This document shows, piece by piece, positions 23,701 through 32,793 of a DNA stretch of 64,000 nt. The stretch's first letter is position 1. Every line of letters starts with the position of its first letter. The notes under the pieces were generated by a model. It saw only the letters and a list, made by a program, of their open reading frames with translations, did not search any database and was not told where the DNA came from. Made by a program: the position numbers and the translations under genes. This DNA is from Styela clava (taxonomy: Eukaryota; Chordata; Ascidiacea; Stolidobranchia; Styelidae). Location: the NCBI RefSeq assembly GCF_964204865.1, contig NC_135264.1:4742001-4806000 (forward strand). Reading direction: 5' to 3'.

Positions 23701-25359
23701 TCACTAGCATTGCGTAGACTGCTCCAACTTAAAAAGAGACTACTGAAAGACGAAAGATTTAAAAATGACTATGTTGAATTCATGGAAAACACACTTCGAG
23801 ATTGTGCCGAAAGGGTCCCAGATGAAGAATTGTTGCTGCTCAATGGTAAAGTTAACTACATACCTCACTCTGGAATTTACCATAAAAGGAAAACTGATCA
23901 AATCAGAGTTATATTTGATTGCTCTGCGGTCTACGCTGGTGTTTCATTAAATGACTACCTTTTGCAGGGTCCGAATTTAATGTCAAATTTGGTTGGAATT
24001 TTGTGGAGATTCAGGCAAGATTCTATTGCAGTAGTAAGCGATATTAAGTCCATGTTCCACCAGTTTTATGTAAAAGAAGAAGACAGAAATCTCCTACGGT
24101 TCTTATGGTGGGAAGATAGCAACTTTAACAGAAGTATCGTAGAATTTCGAATGAAAAGTCATCCATTTGGAGCAGCCAGCAGTCCAGGTTGTGCAAACTT
24201 TGGTTTAAAACGATGTGCTGATGAAGGAGAAGCCGAATACGGAGAAGCGGCAGCTAACTATATTCGACAGGATTTCTATATGGATGATGGGCTGAAGTCT
24301 GTGGCTACAGTTGAAGAAGCAGTTGATTTAATTCAACAGAGTCGAGCACTCTGTGCCAGTGCTGGCCTCAAATTGCATAAATTCATATCTAATAACCGTG
24401 AAGTGCTTGAATCCATACCAGAAGATGAAAGAGCTAAGGATATTAAAACTCTGGACGTCACAGTTGATCCTCTACCAATTGAAAGGACTTTGGGTATTGT
24501 CTGGTGTATTGAATCCGACGATTTTCAGTTCAAAATAGAAATAAAGGATCTTCCGTTTACTAGAAGAAACATCCTCTCTTCGGTGAGCTCTATTTTTGAT
24601 CCTGTGGGATTTTTAGCACCAGTTGTTTTAAGAGGAAAAATGATTTTACAAGAACTCTGCAAAGAAAAATATGACTGGGATGACCCAGTGCCTAATTATT
24701 TGCGATGTAAGTGGGAAAAATGGCGCAATGAAATTCTAGAATTGGAGCGACTGAAGATTCCTCGCTGTTATAAACCTGAAGACTTTGGCCGTATCAGCTC
24801 TGTTGAACTTCATAGTTTCTCGGATGCCAGTGAAATTGGTTATGGCCAGTGTACTTATTTGAGACTGACTAATGAGCGGGGTGAGATTCATTGCAGTTTT
24901 GTTATGGGAAAGGCTCGTGTAGCCCCGTTGAAGCAAATCACAATACCAAGAATGGAGCTGACTGCAGCTGTGATCTCAGCAAAAATGAGTGATCTAATTG
25001 TTCGGGAGCTCGAGTATAAGGACATCAGTGTTTTTCATTGGGTGGATAGCAAGGTAGTTCTCGGCTACATAAATAATGAGGCAAAAAGATTTCATGTGTT
25101 CGTAGCTAACCGTGTGCAACAGATACACGATTTGAGTAAATCTGATACATGGTTTTACATCGATTCATCTGCGAATCCTAGTGATGACGCCTCAAGAGGC
25201 ATAAGTGCAAGAGAACTTCTGTATGATTCTCGCTGGCTAAGAGGACCAGAATTTCTTTGGCAACAAGTTCAGAGTTGGAAAAGCTCATTATATAAAGCTG
25301 ATGAGGAAACTGAAAATTGTTTGATAGAGGAAACGATAAATCGGCGAACTAGTTATTAA
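20800..25359 (+). CDS. BEL/Pao Gag-Pol polyprotein without integrase (1519 aa)
   Basis: Single open frame. About residues 371-557 match the BEL gag domain (DUF1759 type). Cysteine clusters lie at about 598-663, including C-x2-C...H-x4-C at 631 (CFACGSGSGHFARNC). The aspartic protease-like region has LDEQSNTGF (D720), the DxQS form seen in BEL/Pao in place of DTGS. RT begins near 1020, with catalytic D1081 in VSDIKSMFHQF and the YMDD box at 1160-1163. RNase H has D1342 (FSDAS), E1386 (MELTAA), D1416 (WVDSK) and a DDASRG motif near 1463. The protein stops soon after RNase H; the zinc-binding and rve integrase domains normally following are absent. Residues 195-260 contain three imperfect repeats around CHGEP. 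The product should make virus-like particles and cDNA, but would need integrase from elsewhere. Confidence 0.9.
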   Translation: MASQDNREEGISKFTPTADNPNYVNSDVNSELLASSSGMSKEIEETMSDIPNVDLRCLSKQVQHLTDEMKGEDDALSIAGSACSNCSHKTEKSSISQQSNSSLVSLRLKYKTNLADLKVKQKYQQEEDILMKEFQSSMSNLKLRREIEVNEACLSVLDEEEVKLQLESNELSAIASQDSGKVPESSSCHGEPLLLQLEGTKQLKVTNQNLGETSKLPICHGEPSLSQLESTKSLKLTERKLDGASKLPICHGEPSLPTSASYVYSVSGSTRHLQTPSTVICSSHPQFVNSVVQHLPIDGQCYTQNAMQSVPFSYGYAPMSNLLSPQNLYSTVRQGDNLLSQLNGQNIVNNHPFSSGIKTTCDRSADRGRAQYRLPEIKIEVFTGEIIKYPSWETAFNGLVDNKAACVEQKLNLLSQYLSGEPKELVQGYLLLQTEDAYVMAKEELKRMYGNSNLISKAFATKLKEWPNIAPHDPISIRRFSDFLNQLLAAKRRFQCLGILDYSQENTNIVAKLPYDVINLWRIEVRKYKQEKKNENAYPSFDVLVRFVYDQAVNANIPELSDLKKESRTSYHKADMSNRRSKVVVLSTSTKEECKSQCKFCNKDHFLQDCEKFISLSRMDKKQFILSNNLCFACGSGSGHFARNCKDKAKCKICQKTHMTCFHQAEKQKTSEETTSLCTTTSNKIDQLHDIECDLSMILPVRIRDKGDHSKEVLSYCILDEQSNTGFISHQVQEELGVKGHETSITLSTMFKSNVAIATRKVSCLEVLSYDRKVCIGLPPVYTREEIPIRRSQIPTPDKARAWPHLEKIADLIPPYHPIVPVGLLLGNNIPSVLRPREIIAGHDDQPYAQRSILGWGIVGAVRRSSLKPAVSHLIDTDVSNHDVDIYPEVTCRFALLTKTKEIIEPHHLQRMLELEFTERENKYSELSIDDSRFLKILSENIVRTNDGHFEMPLPLKSREVSLPNNRSLALRRLLQLKKRLLKDERFKNDYVEFMENTLRDCAERVPDEELLLLNGKVNYIPHSGIYHKRKTDQIRVIFDCSAVYAGVSLNDYLLQGPNLMSNLVGILWRFRQDSIAVVSDIKSMFHQFYVKEEDRNLLRFLWWEDSNFNRSIVEFRMKSHPFGAASSPGCANFGLKRCADEGEAEYGEAAANYIRQDFYMDDGLKSVATVEEAVDLIQQSRALCASAGLKLHKFISNNREVLESIPEDERAKDIKTLDVTVDPLPIERTLGIVWCIESDDFQFKIEIKDLPFTRRNILSSVSSIFDPVGFLAPVVLRGKMILQELCKEKYDWDDPVPNYLRCKWEKWRNEILELERLKIPRCYKPEDFGRISSVELHSFSDASEIGYGQCTYLRLTNERGEIHCSFVMGKARVAPLKQITIPRMELTAAVISAKMSDLIVRELEYKDISVFHWVDSKVVLGYINNEAKRFHVFVANRVQQIHDLSKSDTWFYIDSSANPSDDASRGISARELLYDSRWLRGPEFLWQQVQSWKSSLYKADEETENCLIEETINRRTSY

Positions 25360-25554
25360 TCCCATATGTAATTATTGAGAGTTGGTTCCGCAAGTGTAAT
25401 TTTCTTTAGATTTTGTAAGGAATCTATGTGTAAATAGTGCTGTTTCTTTCTTAATGTTACTCTGTTTAATTTTATGTGTTCATTGAGTTAGGTTTAGAGT
25501 CGATTTGTATAATTGCAAAACATAGTAGGTAGTTATTGTTTTGCAGGAGAGCCA
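25360..25554 (+). other. BEL 3' non-coding tail and polypurine tract
   Basis: 195 bp between the stop codon and the 3' LTR. I find no integrase remnant in any frame. The last bases (GCAGGAGAGCCA, 25543-25554) are the likely polypurine tract priming plus-strand cDNA. Confidence 0.6.
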
Positions 25555-26126
25555 TGTTACTGCAGCGGTTTGCAGCAGTGTCTTTAATGATTGACAGGCG
25601 AGATTTTATGACGTCATAGTTAGAATGTTCTGGAAATCATGTCATTTCCTGTCCCTGGCCTGTAACACGAGTTAGTGCTGTCCCTGTATAGTTCAGACGT
25701 GTATGGCTGTATTAATATTATTCTAGTGTCAGATTTTGTTGTTTGAATCTGCATGTATAAATATGAGCTTAGGATATGTACCGGTACTGGTATTGAGTTC
25801 AGTTGCATATTGTTTTGACGAAAAGGTAATTAATTGTTATGTTCTTGTTTACACAGTTTGTTATAATAATCTGCCAGAGAAGCACCGAATTCAATGTCAG
25901 TTACCGCAGTTTCAACATTGTAATTATCAATTAGCATTTAACCGGAACACAATATTTCATGTTTGATGACATTACTGCATTATTTCTGGACTTTGTCCTG
26001 TGGAAGCTGGATTTTCATGCTAATAAAATATTGAAACACGAGTCAAGCTGCATTGAATTGTTATTAGATTCGTCTGCTAGCATTCCATCAACAGACTAAG
26101 GAAGGGATCGAATGCCTGCAGCCACA
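25555..26126 (+). repeat. BEL/Pao 3' LTR
   Basis: 572 bp, same features as the 5' LTR: CRE at 25609-25616, TATA-like at 25756-25763, AATAAA at 26022-26027. It ends CCACA directly before the CTTAT duplication. Confidence 0.92.
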
Positions 26127-26419
26127 CTTATCCTTTTTGTAAAGTCTCTTCCTCTGCATATTTCTGTATTTACTGATTTATGTACACTAACCTGCTGCAC
26201 ATGTTGAAATTTTTGTGAAGTTCCTTCCTCTGCATACGGTACCAAACGTATTTATGCAAATGTTGTTTCCAAAAAAATGTAACGAAACAGCGAAAAATCA
26301 GAAAGGCATAGCAGCTGTGCAGACATGCTGGCTCATTACAAAAACTTAATTTCAATGCAGGCACACACTCTAAACAAATATAATTAATGCAACTAGTACA
26401 GTAATACTGTACTAGTCTA

Positions 26420-26700
26420 CCGATATCGTACCTGTACAGCTGTACCGGTACGTACCGTAACGGACTACGGTACCGGTATCGGTAAGACGGTACGTAAACC
26501 TGTAAACGGTACCGGTACGTGCCGTACAGGCCACAGGGACTGTCATAGCTTTCCCAGCTATCGCACCGGTACCGGTATCACTTTCGCTTAACACGGGAAC
26601 CACAGTCTACAAATACTGAAATATATGGAAAGTGAACATTGATTGATTGAACACCGAGCGAAACAGCACCTCAAAAACCTTTCATTGCGGGTACCGGTAA
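26420..26700. repeat. Cluster of ACCGGTA palindromic motifs
   Basis: Within about 280 bp the core ACCGGT, usually as TACCGGTA, appears at least six times, with related TACGTAC and CCGTAC variants between. Isolated TACCGGTACCGGTA tracts also occur at about 10298, 27324 and 53762. In this AT-rich region the density is striking. Function unknown; part of element X. Confidence 0.6.
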
Positions 26701-27038
26701 CCCCAAACATCTCGATTCCCCATAAACAACTCCTAGCGGAGCAAGAATTACGATCGCTTCTCAGTTGATATGCCTTCGCGCAATCGCCACAAGGTGTCAC
26801 TATTTTTTATTCTGATCACTTCTTTGAACACAAAAAACGAATCTATCGAAGTCCACAGGAAATTTTAAAATAAATAAAAGAAATAGCCTTCTGGAGAAAA
26901 ATTTTATCTTCAACCACTGAAAATTTCAAAACAATTGGTCCAGTATTCGAAGAGAAAATCGACTTTTTAAAAACGTGTCAAAGAACAAGAACAACAACAA
27001 CATAATATTGAAACGATCGTTATGTCCACTTCGTGTCC

Positions 27039-27755
27039 AAAAATAAAAAGACATACAATATATATTCAAATCGAGAGAGTCAGGAGATCACTGATTATAG
27101 AAGTCAGTTTAGCTTATTAACGTCATGCTCAAATGAGCTCAAAGAAAAAAAAAAACATGATGCTACAAATTTCAGATAACAGAAGGGAAATTCCCAGCAA
27201 CTGCCAATAGGAAAATATATTAGCAGTTTTTGGTACATCGATAATAATTGGGCGAGAAAGAAAACCATTTCAAGGTAATATATATGTGCTTTTGTTTTGA
27301 GGCATGCATAGGATTTATATATACCGGTACCGGTAGATGCGAGTTGCAGTGCTGCAGCAAAGAAATAACCATACAAAAGACTGAATGATTATAATATTCA
27401 AGATTATACATCAACGAATAGTGATATTGACAATGCCGTTAGCATTGCACCATGGTAGACAATACAATGCAAGACAATATAGGGGTTTTGCAGTATTCAT
27501 CTTTTCACAATTCTGAAACAGATAGTCCTAACAAAGGCAAAATTACTGACAGAAATAAGCATCAAGATAAAGATTTTTTAAAGCTTGTTTAAATAGAATA
27601 TAATTTTTAGAACGAATTGAATCAGGAAGCGTATTTCATAGTTTCACATCCACAAATTTTATAGTGTTTTGTGTAAGATTAGCAAAATAACGAGTTACAT
27701 AATAAGAGCTGCTGATAGTCCACCCACATTTTACGTTCCTTCAAGTCAAACAAAC
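27039..27755 (-). pseudogene. LINE C-terminal fragment between gypsy parts, unit 2
   Basis: Counterpart of 9820-10728 with an internal deletion of about 160 bases near 27062 and element X at its left edge. A small duplication of the TATAGTGGCATAAAC kind is seen near 27762-27791, just past it. The reading frame is broken. Confidence 0.5.
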
Positions 27756-27865
27756 TAAAGTTTATAGTGGCATAAACTATAGTGGCATAAACAGGCGCAT
27801 AACTCCTATAATAGTTGGCAGTTTCCAAGAAACTTCTAACATTTGATACTCATTGAGGCGTTTTC
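27756..27865 (-). pseudogene. Ty3/gypsy RT fragment left of the LINE insertion
   Basis: End of the gypsy RT relic (minus strand), cut at 27865 by the LINE. The last 28 bases (27838-27865) are the left target-site duplication of that LINE; the relic resumes at 32274. Confidence 0.65.
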
Positions 27866-27904
27866 AGCATCGCAAACTTGGATTATATATAAATAAACAG
27901 AATC

Positions 27905-28588
27905 ATGTCATACGCAAGTAAGGCCAACGAAGGAACCACCAACACCGAAATGTCCACAAACAACAGACCGAGGTCATTGTTTATGGAAACTAATGTGGAT
28001 CTCGATTTTCATAGTCTCTACAAAATAATAACCGAAGAGCCACTTATTTCGCGATACAAAGACGAAATTAAAGGCCTGTACGAAACAAGGAAAAGGATTT
28101 GGCTAATCTCATTCAAGCCAACCTCTGACAACAACAATAGTTGTCGGGATGAAATACTTGCAGCCACAGAAGGTAAAATCGAATCCGAACTCGGCAGCAT
28201 AAAACTATCACTTCCAGCAGGGGCACCTGTCCGAATTTCACTCAGAGGAATCCCTGATGAAACCACATACACAAGAGTAGTCGATAAAATCAACCAGCTT
28301 AACATTGGAAAAATTAGGAACGTATCAAAGAATAACCATAGGAACACAACCTATGGTTGTGACTCGTCTATAACATCTAACGAATCGGAACTTATACGCG
28401 GAAACCTCTCTGCCCCAGCTTACATTGAAGAGGGAAATGGAAATGAAATATATAACTCACTTTACTATACGGATACACAGGCAAATAGTAAAAACAAAAG
28501 AGACAGACACGATACAAACTCAACATCATCAACATCCCAAACAAGTCCGAAAACAAAGAACGGAAAATCAAATGACAAATCAACATAA
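27905..28588 (+). CDS. LINE ORF1 protein (227 aa, RRM-like)
   Basis: Probable RNA-binding partner of the LINE. Residues about 60-140 (KRIWLISFKPTSD ... VRISLRGIPDETTYTRVVDKI) resemble the RRM-type ORF1 of Tx1-like LINEs, where a WxxTF-like strand precedes an I-x-GxPDE strand. No zinc knuckle is visible, unlike longer Tx1 ORF1 proteins. The tail is Ser/Thr/Lys/Asn-rich and likely disordered. It is intact from ATG to stop. I assign the RRM likeness from pattern only. Confidence 0.65.
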   Translation: MSYASKANEGTTNTEMSTNNRPRSLFMETNVDLDFHSLYKIITEEPLISRYKDEIKGLYETRKRIWLISFKPTSDNNNSCRDEILAATEGKIESELGSIKLSLPAGAPVRISLRGIPDETTYTRVVDKINQLNIGKIRNVSKNNHRNTTYGCDSSITSNESELIRGNLSAPAYIEEGNGNEIYNSLYYTDTQANSKNKRDRHDTNSTSSTSQTSPKTKNGKSNDKST

Positions 28589-28908
28589 AAATTCAATACG
28601 GATTTATAATTTGGAATTATTAGCTATTAACAGTCAACTGGGTATAACAATTGGATATAATGTCAAACATTGGAATCAACAATTATAAAAAAAAAAAAAA
28701 AGAGGGAAGATCCAAAACCAAGTAAGAATTTACATACTACCAATATATTTCCACGCCCTTTTTTAATGAACTTCGTTCAGTGTACGAAAATATCTATATG
28801 GTTTTTATGTTTTTGAAAAACTTCTTCAGACAAGAATGATGGGGAATATTTTTCAAAAGCACAACCAGTAAACAATAATAGTGAACAGCCAACATCGAAC
28901 CGAAAAAC
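28589..28908 (+). other. LINE inter-ORF spacer
   Basis: 320 bp between ORF1 and ORF2 with an internal A run (28687-28701). No gene. ORF2 must be reached by reinitiation or an internal start; no overlap is present. Confidence 0.6.
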
Positions 28909-31900
28909 ATGACTAACCTTATATCAAAGCTTTCAATTACTTCAGTAAACGCAAATGGAATTCATAAAAACTGGAACAAACTAACCAGCTTCATTGAACA
29001 CCACAACTCGGATATAATTAATATACAAGAAGCACATCGCATAGATAATAACAAAATAGATCGACTACTACTAAACTTAGGATACGAAGCATACATAAAT
29101 GCTTTAGGGCAAACAGAAATTAGACGGGGAGATAGGCACTATTTCTTAGGGATGGCAACACTAATTAAAAAAAAATTATACGAAAAAACAAGAATAACAC
29201 ATCAAATTATTGTACCAGGAAGAATTAGTTTTATTGAAATAGAAAACGAAGCCACCAAAGAAAAAATAACAATAGCCAATATTTATGCGCCCCACAATAT
29301 CAAGAAACCAGAAACTCAAAAATTCTACCAGAACCTCATCATGAAGCTTAAAGACGTCGAAAATGTGAAAATAATTTGTGGAGATTTCAACATGATAACT
29401 TCGAAATTAGATTCAAAAATAGATAAAACTTTCATATTAGAGAAGGCGGCTAAAGCATGGAAAGAGCATACGGAAACTTACGGTTACCTAGACACTTATA
29501 GGTACTTACATCCAAATAAAAAACTGTACACAGTGACAATTAGAACACAATCAAGGCGCATTGATAGAATATACGTATCAAAAGAAATAGCCCACGAAAT
29601 AAAAAATTCAGACTATAAAGTAAACACAGTAGCGGATCATCATTTTGCGGCACATGTAACTTTCAGAGAAACAAATAAAATAACTTGTGGTAGAGGGAGT
29701 TGGAAAAATAATGTATCAAGCTTCGGTAAAACAGAAGTATTAGAAATGATACTAGATATATATGAATTTGAAAAAGAGAACAAAGATATGTACGAAACAA
29801 TTGCCGAGTGGTGGGATAACTTGAAGTGCAAATTTAAGAAAGCTCTTATTAAGTATGGCATTAAAGATACCAATTTAAGAAAGAAAGAAGAAGAAGATAT
29901 CAAACGAAAAATTGTTGAGACTGTTGAGTCAAAAATTTCGAAACCAGAAAACTACCAGTGCTATAGCCTTCAGTCTCTTACCGGGCAGTACAAAGAACGC
30001 GAGTATAACGCTGATATTGAAAAAGGGCGACTCACGGAAATTAGAAAACTATAGACCTATATCCAACCTGAACGTTGACTATAAAATAATAGCGAAAATA
30101 ATAGCAAACAGAATGAAAATAATAGCAGGAAAATATATTTTAGATACACAAAAATGTACCATCCCAGGTAGATCAATTAATGACTCTTTGAGAAACATTC
30201 AAACCATTTGGGAATACTCTAAAACTCAGGATACACCATGCTACATTATCAGCTTTGAGCAAGAAAAAGCATTTGACCGAGTTAATCAAAAATTCCTATT
30301 TAAAATTATGGAGAAAATTGGATATAATAAAAAGATACAAAACCTGATAAAGGAAATGTACAATAACATATATAGCCAGATACAAATCAATGGAACAGCT
30401 ACTGAGAAAATATACAACAGCAGAGGGATAAGGCAAGGATGCCCTTTAAGAATGTATCTATACGCGGTAACGGCAGATTCTCTTGCAAGACACATAACCA
30501 AAAACAAGTCAATTAAAGGATTTACCTTGGGCAAACACAAGGTCATCTTAAACCAATTTGCCGACGATAATACCACTTTTGCAGTCACTATACCGGACAT
30601 TTATGGAATTTAAAAAATATGAAAAAATAACAGACCAACGCCTTAACGACAACAAAACAAAAATCTTGTGCTCAAATACACTAGCCAAGACAAGAATACA
30701 ACATACTCCCTACGTAAAATATGTATGCGAAAACACTACGATATTAGGACAAATATTTGGCAAAGATTACACGACAAAAACTTGGACAGAGCAAGAAAAA
30801 AAAGTAAGAAACATATTGCAAAGAAATTCCACTCGTAATTGCACATGGCTCGGTAAACTGCAAATATTGAACGCGCTGTGCATATCGCAGATAATTTACC
30901 ATGCCAGAATAATCCCGATCAGTACTTGGCAAAGAATGAAACTCAATAAAATATTTTTTGAATTTCTGTGGCATCCTGAAAAAATACAATTAATAAAACA
31001 AGGTAAATTAATCTGTCAGGTTAGAAATGGAGGTATTGGAATGCCATGCATAAAAAGTAAAATCGACGCATGCAACCTTGAAAAAGTGAAAATAATGAAA
31101 AACTTGGACCACCCAAAAGAAATCTGGCACACTATTGAACTATATAATCTAGGAACGAGAATCAACAAAATTAATAAAGGAATTTACACCAACCAGATGC
31201 CACACTCTGATAAGAAACCAGTAATATGGAAAAAATACTTAGACATGACAGAAAAAATTGGTATTACTAACGAAGAATGGGAAACAATCTCTTTCAAACA
31301 GTTATTTCAAAATATAGTTGAATTAAATTCGGCCGTAGAGAACAAAACGATAGACGAAAATATAAATTGGAAAGAAGTTCTAGGAAAGGAGAAGGATGTC
31401 AACAATTTTATAACAAAAAAAGAGAAAATAATTTCATATAGATTGGCGCACGACGGAGTACTGAATGGTCAAAAAAGGAAAAGATTCAATTTGTTGCACT
31501 CAATTGAAGGAAAACGAGTGTGGTCTGAATTGTCAATTCTGTAACAAGATAATTCTGAACATCTATTAACAGAATGTCCCCTTACATGGCGAATAATCTA
31601 TAACATCCAAGATATATTAAATGCAGTATTCGGTATACATCATCCTTTTTTGAATAAGACAATCTATTACAATAATTATATAGGAGAAAACCAACTAATA
31701 GTGAAAATAACAGTAAACATTCTGAAAGCAGAAATATACAATCTCAAGATTAAACTATACAAAACTCAGGAACAACTCCAATCAAATGAAAGGCATAATA
31801 TAGAAAGTGAATTGACCAGAAAAATAATCAATAAGGTGATATGGAGAATTAAAAACGTGAAAAGGACCCAAAGTGACATTAGGAAGATAGAAAGAATTGA

Positions 31901-31934
31901 AGAGTGGCTCAAAATTAACAATAACGAGACTTGA
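28909..31934 (+). pseudogene. LINE ORF2: endonuclease and reverse transcriptase, frameshifted
   Basis: The endonuclease (frame open 28909-30054) keeps the APE-type signature: N14-x-N16-G, QE41, YAP near 126, GDFN with D159 and N161, a RRIDRIYV segment near 217, and ADHH at 242-245. The RT follows in the next frame (open 29912-30613): KKGDSRKLENYRPISN, motif A reading SFEQEKAFDRV with E where the first catalytic Asp is expected, GIRQGCPL, and an intact FADD (30557-30568). A second shift near 30600 leads to 30558-31544 (RNGGIGMPCIKSK), and a third change with a stop at 31542-31544 splits the C-terminal cysteine region (SEHLLTECP follows). Some 100 residues of linker normally before RT are missing. 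Not functional. Confidence 0.82.
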
Positions 31935-32245
31935 ACACGACTGTAAAAAGCCACTATGCCCAAACTGACATTAAATCCATCGTTTTTTATACCACCCCAT
32001 CACGCTCACCATAAATGGTAGCATGAACGAAAGTAATACCATCAAACGACCCAGCGGAAATGAAGATACTGAAGCTTGAGGGGTGTTAACTGTTATGTAC
32101 GTAGCAGCCCCCAATATGTATGATTGCTTTTGGAGCAACATGCTTATAAAGCTCATAACGTTATGAATCGGACATGACGTATCAAGAAGATACTGATCCG
32201 AGATAAATCGTATTCTGATCCGTAAAAAAAAAAAAAAAAAAAAAA
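31935..32245 (+). other. LINE 3' untranslated region and poly-A tail
   Basis: About 290 bp without a coding signal, then the A run. No AATAAA directly before the tail. The long pure A tail with an exact duplication points to a recent insertion. Confidence 0.7.
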
Positions 32246-32785
32246 AACATTTGATACTCATTGAGGCGTTTTCCAATTCACTATCGCTGCTACATTGTGA
32301 GGATCACAGCAAACTCCTGCAGAAGATATTTTATATCCAAGATAGGTTACTGATCGATGGAACAACTGACATTTAGTCAATTTAAGTTTCAAACCAGCAC
32401 GCGAAGTTGAATGAGAATTTTCTTCAAACTGCTCAACGGCGCGTCAATATCTGATCGATCCGAGAGCTGAAACATCATCCAAATAATTTGAACAACCTAT
32501 CCCTATTTTTCCGCCCAACACTCGGTCCATCATCCGGTCGAAAGTTGCAAGCGCATTGGACAGACCAAATGGCATGACTACGAATTGGTAGTGTCCTTTC
32601 TCGGGAGACTGAGAACAGTTTTCTCTCTGTCAGACGGATTAAATTCTACCCGCCAGTATACACTAGCCATGCCAAGCCCGAGTTTACCACCCGGACCAAC
32701 AAATAGATCCTTAAGGTCTCTCAGCAAAAAAAAAACTTTGTTAATACTGGTCAGCCGAAAGTACCTCAGTCGAGGTAATCAAGTC
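32246..32785 (-). pseudogene. Ty3/gypsy RT, right of the LINE, unit 2/3 junction
   Basis: Resumes the RT relic cut at 27865; 32246-32273 is the right target-site duplication. The minus strand has the KLKLTKCQLF and VTYLGYKIS regions and the N-terminal RT segment. It ends at the hAT duplication (32786-32793). Confidence 0.7.
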
Positions 32786-32793
32786 TTGTAGAT

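Larger units (their letters stand above)
20142..26126 (+). mobile_element. BEL/Pao LTR retrotransposon lacking integrase
   Basis: LTR (20142-20713), leader, one long ORF (20800-25359), 195-bp tail, LTR (25555-26126). Flanked by a perfect 5-bp target duplication CTTAT (20137-20141 and 26127-26131), the usual BEL size. The LTRs start TG and end CA. By eye they differ at two positions (20241/25654 and 20302/25715), so the insertion is young. The total of 5985 bp is short for the family because the integrase region is gone. It is inserted in element X. Confidence 0.93.
19562..27038 (-). mobile_element. Unclassified element X, long form, interrupted by a BEL/Pao element
   Basis: Defined by comparison with units 1 and 4, where the flanking sequence is continuous across A-rich DNA. 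Its own sequence is about 1.49 kb (19562-20141 and 26132-27038). In reverse orientation its ends (GGACACGAAGTGGACATAACG start, TGCTCTCTTG end) match the 364-381 bp blocks at 13221-13584 and 56560-56940. Flanks are runs of A, giving at most a 2-3 bp duplication. I do not recognise any coding region; minus-strand frames at 19517-19877 have stops and no family likeness I can name. It could be a DNA transposon of a TTA-like target class or something else. Confidence 0.5.
27866..32245 (+). mobile_element. L1/Tx1-like LINE, two ORFs, poly-A tail
   Basis: About 4.38 kb from a short 39-bp leader to a run of about 22-24 A (32224-32247). Both sides carry the same 28-bp sequence (27838-27865 and 32246-32273), a target-site duplication as made by target-primed reverse transcription. 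ORF1 is at 27905, the endonuclease part of ORF2 at 28909, RT in shifted frames to about 31543, and a C-terminal tail to 31934. The length is short for the clade, in part because the linker between endonuclease and RT is deleted. Confidence 0.9.
11171..32611. repeat. Tandem array unit 2, enlarged by nested insertions (21.4 kb)
   Basis: Same order as unit 1. The excess length comes from element X (19562-27038), the BEL/Pao element nested in it, and the L1/Tx1-like LINE (27866-32245). Unit 2 lacks the LINE fragment in hAT copy B and has a deletion through the RT core of the Jockey/CR1-like relic. Confidence 0.88.

Noticed and set aside
27905..28588. ORF1 as a host gene
   Set aside because: It lies within the 28-bp target duplications, directly upstream of a LINE endonuclease-RT, so it belongs to the LINE.
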